Both the position numbers and the translations under genes were made by a program. A stretch of DNA of 5,331 bases, from assembly GCA_002682975.1 (NCBI GenBank), contig NYSJ01000012.1, positions 7,055-12,385 of the forward strand. The letters are read 5' to 3'. Positions 1 to 5,331 of the stretch are shown piece after piece. The notes under the pieces were generated by a model. It made no database searches and was not told the DNA's origin. It saw only the letters and a list, made by a program, of their open reading frames with translations. The first letter of the stretch is position 1. Each line of letters starts with the position of its first letter. This DNA comes from Paracoccaceae bacterium. GTDB lineage: Bacteria > Pseudomonadota > Alphaproteobacteria > Rhodobacterales > Rhodobacteraceae.

Positions 1-499
1 CAGATAACTGGTAAGGTTGAAGTGCACGGATTTTATCCAATACCGGTTTATACCGGTGTAAGTCTTCATTTTTTGAATATAATCCGTCTAGATGTCCATT
101 CGGTAGCCTATTGAGTTCAAGATTAAAGAAGATAAGAGAGGATGTATATATTGTAATTTTTTCTTGAATATCAGATAAGAATTTTGTTCTTTCTCCATCA
201 GTAGTAGCTTGATAGTAACGCAAACCTGCATATGAAATTAGTCTGCCACTAATGTTACTAATTTTTTCACTTCTTCTCAAACAAGCCAAAAATTCAATTG
301 CATTCAGTTCTGCGAGTTTTCCCTCAAACTCATTTGCAAAATTTTTGCACTCTTTTTCAAGCCAATTTAAATCTCTATCTATTTCCGAGCAATCTACGTT
401 TTTATATAAATCGGTAAGGTCCCATTCTGGCAGATCGCCCGAGTATTTCCCGTTTTTTGTGAAATCTTTATCAAAAAAAATATTTCTTAAGTGAGTCAT
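1..499 (-). CDS. pepF: Oligoendopeptidase F, M3 family zinc metallopeptidase (N-terminal part, cut by window edge)
   Basis: This frame is open from an ATG at 499-497 to the window's left edge and gives 166 residues with no stop. The protein starts MTHLRNIFFD. It then carries the PepF N-terminal signature LPEWDLTDLY (residues 23-32), followed by the helical region ending in GLRYYQATTDGER (92-104), FLSDIQEKIT (107-116) and RYKPVLDKIRALQPYQLS (149-166). I recognise this series from alphaproteobacterial PepF proteins, which are about 600 residues long, so roughly three quarters is missing, including the HExxH zinc site. The family consists of cytoplasmic enzymes that cut oligopeptides and helps recycle peptides. 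An AAAGG ribosome binding site (complement of 506-510) lies 6 nt before the ATG, which supports this start. The gene follows the hydrolase on the same strand after 73 bp, so it may be read through from the SCP2 promoter. No clear promoter or terminator is visible in the gap. The family call is secure; activity cannot be judged from this fragment. Confidence 0.92.
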   Translation of the reverse strand, partial: MTHLRNIFFDKDFTKNGKYSGDLPEWDLTDLYKNVDCSEIDRDLNWLEKECKNFANEFEGKLAELNAIEFLACLRRSEKISNISGRLISYAGLRYYQATTDGERTKFLSDIQEKITIYTSSLIFFNLELNRLPNGHLDGLYSKNEDLHRYKPVLDKIRALQPYQLS

Positions 500-572
500 T
501 TTTAACCTTTATACATACATTCTGTACAAGTAGGGTTGTATGGCCTTAACAACAAGAGTTAAAAATTGTTAT
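500..572 (-). other. 73-bp spacer between hydrolase and pepF
   Basis: This short AT-rich gap holds the pepF ribosome binding site at its left end. A weak inverted repeat, TTAAC (546-550) and GTTAA (558-562), could form a 5-bp stem. On the minus strand it is not followed by a run of T, so it is not a convincing terminator. I see no good -35/-10 pair for pepF. The simplest reading is that pepF is transcribed at least partly from upstream. Confidence 0.4.
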
Positions 573-1505
573 TTATTTTTTTACAAACTTCTCTAATTCG
601 AGAACTAAATCTGCAAAAATAGTTTTTTGCTCCATTAATAAATCATGCTTTGCTTTCGGCATCAAAATTAGATTGCATGCTTCCCAGTCATTACAAAAGT
701 TTTTTACAGCAGAAGTCTCAACAATTTCTTCCTCCTCGCCTAATAGGCAGAGGGCTGGGATAGACGGTGGTCTGTATTTCATCTGAATTTCTATTTCGTC
801 GAGAGCAGCGCTAACCCAGGCAGAGCTTGGACCTCCAATTTGTAATTCTGGATACGTCATTACTTGTTGCCTTAGTAGCTTAAAGTTTTGCATGTCGCTC
901 GTTAATTTATTTACTTCAAATTCTTCGTGGATTACACGGGTTTCAGAGCTGGTAGTTGGTGCATAAGTCTCCATTTTCCCAATTAACGAAATCAAAGACA
1001 TTATGATTGGTGCTCCTGATTTCAAAATTGGTGGCATTTCAATACCCCACATTGGCGATATAAAAATAACCTTATCAAACACGTTTGTCTCATGAAGTGA
1101 TCTCAAACCAATAAGACCTCCCATAGAGTGTGCAGAAATAATCCAAGGTTTTGCAAAATTGGAGGCTTTGGCTTCATCAATAAGAGCCTCTACATCTTTT
1201 TGATAATCGTTAAAATTCTCAATATGGCCAATATTTCTGTCATTTAATAATCGATCAGACAGACCTTGACCGCGCCAGTCAACAGCCAAGACATTCATAT
1301 TTTGGGTGAGGCACACATCCGCAAAACCACCGTATTTTTCTATATAGTCTGCTCTTCCTGGCATGATAAAAACCGTTCCAGAGGGTTTGTTGGCCACCCA
1401 TTTGCAAGTTCTAAGTCTTATCCCATCAGATGTGGTTCTGTAGCTCGTAATAGTGTCCGCAGGCCAATTAAATACATCATTAAGAAATGGCGGATCTTGG
1501 GTCAT
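573..1505 (-). CDS. Alpha/beta hydrolase, PldB-type lysophospholipase / serine aminopeptidase S33 fold
   Basis: This 310-residue protein has the full layout of the COG2267 (PldB, Hydrolase_4) family. An oxyanion-loop region FIMPGRADYIEKYGG lies at 46-60 and VLAVDWRGQGLSD at 72-84. The nucleophile elbow is SAHSMGG, with Ser127. The catalytic His is probably His287 in PKAKHDLLME. The acid should sit in LLGEEEEIV (254-262), where Glu259 takes the place that is Asp in many relatives. There is no signal peptide or membrane segment, so the enzyme is probably cytoplasmic. Members hydrolyse lysophospholipids or other carboxyl esters, and substrates are rarely known. The ATG lies only 3 bp after the SCP2 stop with no good Shine-Dalgarno sequence, which suggests translational coupling with that gene. 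The gene ends in TAA. The fold and catalytic class are secure; the name lysophospholipase rests on family resemblance alone. Confidence 0.9.
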   Translation of the reverse strand: MTQDPPFLNDVFNWPADTITSYRTTSDGIRLRTCKWVANKPSGTVFIMPGRADYIEKYGGFADVCLTQNMNVLAVDWRGQGLSDRLLNDRNIGHIENFNDYQKDVEALIDEAKASNFAKPWIISAHSMGGLIGLRSLHETNVFDKVIFISPMWGIEMPPILKSGAPIIMSLISLIGKMETYAPTTSSETRVIHEEFEVNKLTSDMQNFKLLRQQVMTYPELQIGGPSSAWVSAALDEIEIQMKYRPPSIPALCLLGEEEEIVETSAVKNFCNDWEACNLILMPKAKHDLLMEQKTIFADLVLELEKFVKK

Positions 1506-1508
1506 TAA

Positions 1509-1796
1509 TTAAAAAGCGTTAGCTAGTCGCATTGCGATGCCCATATCTCCATCTATCTTTAACTTTCCGGTCATGAAAGCAGCTGTTGGATCCACTTCAC
1601 CGTTAAATATTTCCTGGAAAATTTCTACTGAAGCTACGAAAGTGACGTCTGTATCCTCATCGGAAGCGTAGACACTATTTCCTCTTAAAACGATTGAACC
1701 TTCACCTTCGATTTCAAATTTGGCCGAGCCGTCAAAAGAGGTGTTTAACATTTTTTCCTTCAACGCCCTTACAGCATCCTCGATTACTTCTGTCAT
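1509..1796 (-). CDS. Small stand-alone SCP2 sterol-binding-domain protein
   Basis: This 95-residue protein is a single SCP2 domain with nothing attached. It has an N-terminal helix (about 1-20), strands such as GSAKFEIEGEGSIVLRG (23-39), an acidic turn SDEDTDVTF (45-53), and the typical C-terminal stretch DPTAAFMTGKLKIDGD (69-84), where the end helix closes the hydrophobic pocket. SCP2 domains bind or carry lipids, fatty acyl groups and other hydrophobic ligands. Bacterial stand-alone copies are common and mostly of unknown role, and the name does not imply that sterols are present. No signal peptide is seen, so it is probably cytosolic. The ATG is preceded 7 nt upstream by AGGTG (complement of 1804-1808), a good ribosome binding site. 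It is the first gene of a minus-strand unit and lies 3 bp before the hydrolase, so it may present or bind that enzyme's lipid substrate or product. That link is inferred from position only. Confidence 0.9.
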   Translation of the reverse strand: MTEVIEDAVRALKEKMLNTSFDGSAKFEIEGEGSIVLRGNSVYASDEDTDVTFVASVEIFQEIFNGEVDPTAAFMTGKLKIDGDMGIAMRLANAF

Positions 1797-1821
1797 GATA
1801 TTACACCTGTCGAATTATTTG

Positions 1822-1835
1822 TTTATCTAGATAAA
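1822..1835. promoter_or_regulatory. Perfect 14-bp palindrome over the predicted SCP2 start site, possible operator
   Basis: TTTATCTAGATAAA is identical to its own reverse complement. It directly abuts the predicted -10 box of the minus-strand promoter and is centred on the expected transcription start. A dimeric repressor bound here would block initiation. It could also be a chance palindrome in AT-rich DNA. No regulator gene is present in the window to pair with it. Confidence 0.4.
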
Positions 1836-1865
1836 AGTATAATGTTTTTTATGCAGTGATTTCAA
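1836..1865 (-). promoter_or_regulatory. Predicted sigma70-type promoter for the SCP2-hydrolase unit
   Basis: On the minus strand, TTGAAA (complement of 1860-1865) and TATACT (complement of 1836-1841) are separated by 18 bp. Each box matches the consensus at five of six positions. The start of transcription would fall near 1829, giving a leader of about 33 nt that includes the AGGTG ribosome binding site. This is the best promoter match in the intergenic region. The same DNA reads TATAAT on the plus strand (1838-1843) but lacks a good -35 there. Confidence 0.55.
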
Positions 1866-1880
1866 ACTTACCGTAACGGC

Positions 1881-1898
1881 AATATTTGGACAAATATT
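1881..1898. promoter_or_regulatory. 18-bp inverted repeat in the divergent control region, possible regulator site
   Basis: AATATTTG and CAAATATT are perfect 8-bp arms around a GA spacer. The centre lies about 60 bp upstream of the predicted SCP2 transcription start, a usual position for an activator, and about 133 bp before the helicase ATG. A shorter perfect repeat, CCGT-A-ACGG (1871-1879), stands beside it. Function is inferred from symmetry and position only. Confidence 0.4.
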
Positions 1899-1975
1899 TC
1901 AACATCTTGATTTTTATACAGATCAAATATCATAAAAGTTGTTTCTGCTTCTGTACAAAGCTATTTCTACCTAGT

Positions 1976-2000
1976 AGCCATTAAATTCTGAAATTTGGCT
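1976..2000 (+). promoter_or_regulatory. Possible weak hairpin in the helicase leader
   Basis: AGCCA (1976-1980) can pair with TGGCT (1996-2000), and inside this AATT (1984-1987) with AATT (1992-1995), leaving a 3-nt bulge and a CTGA loop. It ends about 8 nt before the helicase ribosome binding site AGAGG (2009-2013), so it would sit in the mRNA leader if transcription starts upstream. The helix is short and AT-rich and may not be stable. I could not fix the plus-strand promoter: TTGATT (1907-1912) with TATCAT (1928-1933) has a 15-bp spacer and is poor. Confidence 0.2.
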
Positions 2001-2022
2001 TATATGTCAGAGGTTTGTATAA

Positions 2023-4710
2023 ATGAGACAGCCCCACGGTATTTCTGCGGTCCTGGGCCCAACAAATACAGGTAAAACCCATTACGCCATAGAGCGAATG
2101 TTGAGTTACAAAAGTGGAATTATCGGTCTGCCGTTAAGACTTCTGGCACGGGAAGTATATGACAAAATTGTTAGGTTGAGAGGTATTTCGCAGGTTGCGC
2201 TTTTAACCGGTGAGGAACGCATTGTTCCAATCAAGGCCAGCTATTGGGTTTGCACAGTTGAAGCAATGCCGGAGGGAATGAGTGCTGAATTTTTAGCAGT
2301 TGACGAAATACAACTAGCAAATGACCCTGAACGGGGGCACGTTTTTACTGATAGGCTTCTAAGGTCACGCGGGATCCATGAAACCCTCTTTCTCGGTTCA
2401 GAGACTATGCGCTATCCAATAAAAAACCTCTTACCAGATGCAAAGTTTATATCGCGAGAACGTCTAAGCACCTTAATTTACACAGGATCAAAAAAAATTT
2501 CTAGGATGCCAGCCCGTTCAGCTATTGTAGGCTTTTCCGTCGATAATGTGTACACGATCGCAGAAATTTTGCGGCGATTAAAAGGTGGGGCAGCTGTCGT
2601 CATGGGAGCCTTGAGCCCCAGGACTAGAAATGCTCAGGTAGAACTTTATCAAAATGGTGATGTTGACTACCTTGTGGCTACCGATGCGATAGGTATGGGA
2701 TTAAACTTGGATGTTAATCATGTTGCTTTTTCTTCTCTAAGTAAATTTGACGGACGCCGGAGTAGAAACCTTGCGCCGAATGAATTAGCTCAAATAGCTG
2801 GTAGAGCCGGCCGCGGCATGAATAATGGCACTTTTGGTGTTACTGGTGATGCAAAACCTTTGGATGCAAAGATTGCCGAGTCAATAATGGAACATCGGTT
2901 CAGTCCTCAAACAACATTGCAATGGCGCAATGCAGACTTAGAATATGGCAGCCTTCAGAAACTAATTGAGTCACTTGAAGAATTACCTGATGATCCATCG
3001 CTTGTAAAAGCCAGAGAGTCTGATGATTTACTGGCCTTGAAAACACTATCACAGTCAGAGTTAGTACTCAAAAGAGTTACCAATCCAATCGCTGTTAAAT
3101 TATTATGGAAAGTTTGCAGCATCCCCGATTTTAGGTCGATCGGCCATGGTGAATATACATCGCTATTAGAAACAATTTTCCTGAATTTATATGATTTGGG
3201 CAGAATTTCTGATGATTGGCTTCAAAAACAAGTTTCTTCATTAGAGAATATCCATGGAAACATTGATACTTTATCAAAAAGACTGGCATATATGCGAACT
3301 TGGACATATATTTCCCAAAGAAAAGGATGGGTTCATGATGAAACTCATTGGCGGAATAGAACGAGAGTAATTGAGGATTTATTGTCAGATGCGTTACACG
3401 AATGTCTGACAAAGAGATTTGTTGATCGTCGAACTTCAATACTATTACGTCGTCTCAAAGATAAGGAGGCTCTGTTGGCCGAGGTTGATAAAGAAGGTCA
3501 AGTGACTATCGAAGGCGAATTTGTCGGAAAGCTGGAAGGATTCAGGTTCATAGCTGATAAAGACGCAAATGGTCCAGAGGCCAAAGCGGTAAAAACTGCT
3601 GCTATGGCGGCCTTAGTTCCTCATTTTCATTTGATGGCAGATAGGTTCTACAACGCTCCGGACACTGAAATCGACTTCACGGATCAAGGTGGTCTTATGT
3701 GGGGTGAAAACGCTCTAGGTAAATTATCGGTTGGTAATAATCCCCTCAAACCAAATATTCATTCTTTTATCGAAGAAAATATAAGCGAAGAAATTCAACA
3801 AAAAATTGAACGCAGGTTACAACATTTCATTGATCGTAAGATAGCAACGTTGTTTGAGCCACTGCTTGCTTTGGAACGAGACGATAAGTTATCGGGTCTA
3901 GCTCGTGGATTTGCTTTTACAATAGTTGAAAACTTTGGATTAGTTCCGCGGGAAACTGTCGCAGAAACAGTAAAATTGTTGGATCAGGATGCTCGATCCA
4001 CTTTAAGGAAGCATGGAGTGCGTTTCGGGCAGCACACAATATTCATGCCACTGTTATTAAAACCAGCTCCTACAAGATTAAGATTAGTGTTATGGTCTTT
4101 ATTTAAGAATATAGATGAGTTCCCGAGTGCTCCACCGCCTGGGCTGGTTACGGTCCCATCTGAAACGCTGCTCCTAAGTGGATTAGACACGATGTCTGGT
4201 TACCGAAATGCTGGAGAGAGAGCAATTCGTGTAGATATGTTGGAGAGATTAGCGGACATGCTGAGAGCTCAGGACAGCAAAAGTGGTTTTGAATGTAACT
4301 CTGATATGCTCTCTATTACTGGCATGACCCTTGAACAATTTGCAGGACTTATGATTGGTTTAGGATATAAAACCGAGAAAGGTACTCGTTTAAAAGAAGT
4401 TTCCGAAAAAGAGAGTCAAACTGAAATCAATCAGGAACTTGGCAAGGAAATTTCAGATGACAGTGAGAAAGACCCGATTGAGCTTCATGAAATATTTTAT
4501 AAGTTTTTTTGGAAAGCTAAAAAAATAAATAAGGGCAAAAACCATTCGCCAAAAGATTTAAAGCTGAATAAGAAAAAAGGTAAGTCATTGACCACGACTG
4601 GCTCTAAAAATGCCGGGTCACCACAAAAAAATACGAAAAATCAAGATAAGCCAATTGATCCAGACAATCCTTTCGCCAAGGCGCTTATGGGCTTTAAGCA
4701 AGATAATTAA
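2023..4710 (+). CDS. SUV3-like superfamily 2 RNA helicase, alphaproteobacterial type
   Basis: This 895-residue protein opens directly with the helicase core. Motif I is GPTNTGKT (12-19, Lys18). Motif Ia is LPLRLLAREVYDKI (36-49). LLTGEERI (60-67) follows. Motif II is DEIQ (94-97) and motif III is GSET (125-128). Motif V is ATDAIGMGLNL (219-229) and motif VI is QIAGRAGR (257-264). This set matches the mitochondrial SUV3 family, ATP-driven RNA helicases that work with RNA decay enzymes. A long, mostly helical region follows, with the signature LRKHGVRFGQHTIFMP from 661. A low-complexity Lys-rich tail (about 831-876) ends in the short motif PIDPDNPFAKAL (877-888), which resembles the ends of other alphaproteobacterial members. 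The ATG has AGAGG 9 nt upstream, and the core motifs begin at once, so the start is sound. The gene lies 3 bp before the S4 gene, with which it is probably cotranscribed. The protein is cytoplasmic, probably acting on structured RNA. The RNA targets are unknown. Confidence 0.93.
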   Translation: MRQPHGISAVLGPTNTGKTHYAIERMLSYKSGIIGLPLRLLAREVYDKIVRLRGISQVALLTGEERIVPIKASYWVCTVEAMPEGMSAEFLAVDEIQLANDPERGHVFTDRLLRSRGIHETLFLGSETMRYPIKNLLPDAKFISRERLSTLIYTGSKKISRMPARSAIVGFSVDNVYTIAEILRRLKGGAAVVMGALSPRTRNAQVELYQNGDVDYLVATDAIGMGLNLDVNHVAFSSLSKFDGRRSRNLAPNELAQIAGRAGRGMNNGTFGVTGDAKPLDAKIAESIMEHRFSPQTTLQWRNADLEYGSLQKLIESLEELPDDPSLVKARESDDLLALKTLSQSELVLKRVTNPIAVKLLWKVCSIPDFRSIGHGEYTSLLETIFLNLYDLGRISDDWLQKQVSSLENIHGNIDTLSKRLAYMRTWTYISQRKGWVHDETHWRNRTRVIEDLLSDALHECLTKRFVDRRTSILLRRLKDKEALLAEVDKEGQVTIEGEFVGKLEGFRFIADKDANGPEAKAVKTAAMAALVPHFHLMADRFYNAPDTEIDFTDQGGLMWGENALGKLSVGNNPLKPNIHSFIEENISEEIQQKIERRLQHFIDRKIATLFEPLLALERDDKLSGLARGFAFTIVENFGLVPRETVAETVKLLDQDARSTLRKHGVRFGQHTIFMPLLLKPAPTRLRLVLWSLFKNIDEFPSAPPPGLVTVPSETLLLSGLDTMSGYRNAGERAIRVDMLERLADMLRAQDSKSGFECNSDMLSITGMTLEQFAGLMIGLGYKTEKGTRLKEVSEKESQTEINQELGKEISDDSEKDPIELHEIFYKFFWKAKKINKGKNHSPKDLKLNKKKGKSLTTTGSKNAGSPQKNTKNQDKPIDPDNPFAKALMGFKQDN

Positions 4711-4713
4711 GCC

Positions 4714-4992
4714 TTGGACGATAAAATAGAGAAAGTTAGGGTTGATAAATGGCTTTGGTGGACAAGATTTTACAAAACGAGAAGTCTTTCTGCAAAAATG
4801 ATAAGTAGTGGTGTTGTCAGACTTAATTCACGGCGGGTAAGGAAGCCTTCGGCTGAAATTACAATAGATGATGTATTAACATTGAGGCATGGCAAAGTAG
4901 TACGGGTCATAAAAGTACTTTCTCTGGAAGAGGGGAGAAAAAGTTATGATAAAGCAAAAAAGATGTATGAAGATATTGAGCAAATAAAATAA
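4714..4992 (+). CDS. S4-domain RNA-binding protein, Hsp15-like
   Basis: This 92-residue protein begins with an S4 fold: VRVDKWLWWTRFYKTRSLSA (8-27), then GVVRLNSRRVRKPSAEI (33-49) and VLTLRHGKVVRVIKVLSL (54-71), ending in a charged helix. It resembles heat shock protein Hsp15 (HslR), which binds 50S subunits carrying stalled nascent chains, but it is shorter, lacking most of the basic tail of the E. coli protein. The start is TTG: an in-frame TAA lies 6 nt upstream, and the next in-frame ATG (4798) falls inside the S4 domain and would destroy it. No strong ribosome binding site precedes the TTG, and the helicase stop is 3 bp away, so translation is probably coupled to the helicase. Pairing of an S4 protein with a SUV3-type helicase is common in Alphaproteobacteria and points to RNA or ribosome quality control. 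The exact function is not established. Confidence 0.9.
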   Translation: MDDKIEKVRVDKWLWWTRFYKTRSLSAKMISSGVVRLNSRRVRKPSAEITIDDVLTLRHGKVVRVIKVLSLEEGRKSYDKAKKMYEDIEQIK

Positions 4993-4994
4993 TA

Positions 4995-5022
4995 TTGATC
5001 TTTTATGAGGCATAAATAATAA
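4995..5022 (+). promoter_or_regulatory. Possible fdxA promoter with an inverted repeat in its spacer
   Basis: TTGATC (4995-5000) and TAATAA (5017-5022) are 16 bp apart. The spacer is filled almost exactly by the perfect inverted repeat TTTATG-AGG-CATAAA (5002-5016). It starts just after the S4 stop codon. The repeat could be an operator or a small hairpin after the helicase-S4 transcript. It is not followed by a T run, so it is a poor terminator. A second -35-like box, TTTACA (5028-5033), lies downstream with TATAAA (5048-5053) only 14 bp after it. The rest of the 151-bp gap is AT-rich with no further structure I can support. Confidence 0.3.
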
Positions 5023-5143
5023 AAAGATTTACAATCGTATTTAAAAATATAAAAAGTGGTATTTTAGTTTCTGAGTTTCACTCTAGGTCACTGTTAGATC
5101 TGGGTTGTGTTAGTTAAAAATAAGTTGGGCAGAGCATTTTAAA

Positions 5144-5331
5144 ATGACATATATTGTAGGCGACAACTGCATAGGATGTAAGTACACTGACTGTGTAGAA
5201 GTGTGTCCTGTAGACTGCTTCTATGAGGGTGAGAATATGCTCGTAATACATCCGGATGAATGTATTGATTGTGGAGTGTGTGAGCCGGAATGCCCTGCAG
5301 ATGCTATAAGGCCCGATACGGAGCCTGGTGC
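5144..5331 (+). CDS. fdxA: 7Fe-8S ferredoxin FdxA (N-terminal part, cut by window edge)
   Basis: Sixty-two full codons are present, starting [20 protein letters not shown]. The fragment closely resembles Azotobacter ferredoxin I and other FdxA proteins of about 107-112 residues, so a little under half is missing. By comparison with ferredoxin I, Cys9, Cys17 and Cys50 should hold the [3Fe-4S] cluster, and Cys21, Cys40, Cys43 and Cys46 the [4Fe-4S] cluster. Cys12 and Cys25 are the extra family cysteines. All ligands are present. The protein is a small cytoplasmic electron carrier whose partners are generally unknown. The ATG follows a weak GGGCAGAG region (5127-5134) by about 9 nt, and the protein aligns with the family from its first residues, so the start is sound. 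The 151-bp gap before it suggests its own promoter. In related bacteria the next gene is often a CarD/CdnL transcription factor, which cannot be seen here. Confidence 0.96.
   Translation, partial: MTYIVGDNCIGCKYTDCVEVCPVDCFYEGENMLVIHPDECIDCGVCEPECPADAIRPDTEPG

Noticed and set aside
252..494. An 80-codon plus-strand open frame
   Set aside because: It lies antisense inside the oligoendopeptidase F gene, is rich in Ser and Phe as expected from reading AT-rich coding DNA backwards, and matches no family I know.
546..562. TTAAC/GTTAA inverted repeat as a terminator after the hydrolase
   Set aside because: The stem has only 5 bp, is AT-rich, and has no T run after it on the transcribed strand.
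1266..1508. An 80-codon plus-strand open frame
   Set aside because: It is antisense to the N-terminal part of the alpha/beta hydrolase, whose own frame carries clear family motifs.
1838..1843. A perfect TATAAT on the plus strand as the helicase promoter
   Set aside because: There is no acceptable -35 box at the right distance, it would give a leader of about 170 nt, and the same bases are better explained as part of the minus-strand promoter.
520..1958. The 10-base string TTCTGTACAA occurring at 520-529 and 1949-1958, both between genes
   Set aside because: Several 10-base matches are expected by chance in a window of this size, and the two copies share no promoter context.
3131..3439. A 102-codon minus-strand open frame inside the helicase gene
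   Set aside because: It has no recognisable domain and overlaps a continuous helicase frame.
3984..4190. A 68-codon minus-strand open frame inside the helicase gene
   Set aside because: It is the reverse reading of a conserved helicase region and carries no domain.

Overview
The window is chromosomal DNA from an AT-rich member of the Alphaproteobacteria. The best evidence is the run of a SUV3-type helicase, an S4 RNA-binding protein and an FdxA-type 7Fe-8S ferredoxin on one strand, which is a familiar alphaproteobacterial gene order. The oligoendopeptidase F N-terminus and the PldB-family hydrolase also read like alphaproteobacterial proteins. AT bias shows in the proteins as lysine where GC-rich relatives use arginine, most clearly in the helicase tail. 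A marine, streamlined-type lineage is possible, but the sequence does not prove this. There are no rRNA or tRNA genes, insertion sequences, CRISPR arrays or phage genes.

Left half (1-1796), minus strand, read right to left: a 95-residue SCP2 sterol-binding-fold protein, then after 3 bp a 310-residue alpha/beta hydrolase of the lysophospholipase type, then after 73 bp the first 166 residues of an M3-family oligoendopeptidase F that runs off the left edge. The first two are almost certainly one transcript. A small hydrophobic-ligand carrier next to a lipid or ester hydrolase suggests a lipid-handling pair, though the substrate is unknown.

Centre (1797-2022): a 226-bp divergent control region. 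It holds a convincing sigma70-type promoter facing the SCP2 gene (TTGAAA-N18-TATACT). A perfect 14-bp palindrome is centred on the predicted start of transcription, and an 18-bp inverted repeat is centred near -60. The end nearest the helicase could fold into a weak leader hairpin.

Right half (2023-5331), plus strand: an 895-residue SUV3-like RNA helicase, then after 3 bp a TTG-started S4-domain protein (Hsp15-like), both probably cotranscribed and concerned with RNA or ribosome metabolism. After a 151-bp AT-rich spacer with a possible promoter and a 15-bp inverted repeat comes the first 62 codons of fdxA, cut by the right edge. Overall this is an ordinary housekeeping neighbourhood. The least explained parts are the palindromes in the divergent control region and the SCP2-hydrolase pairing. 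I found no sign of a new defence or mobile system.
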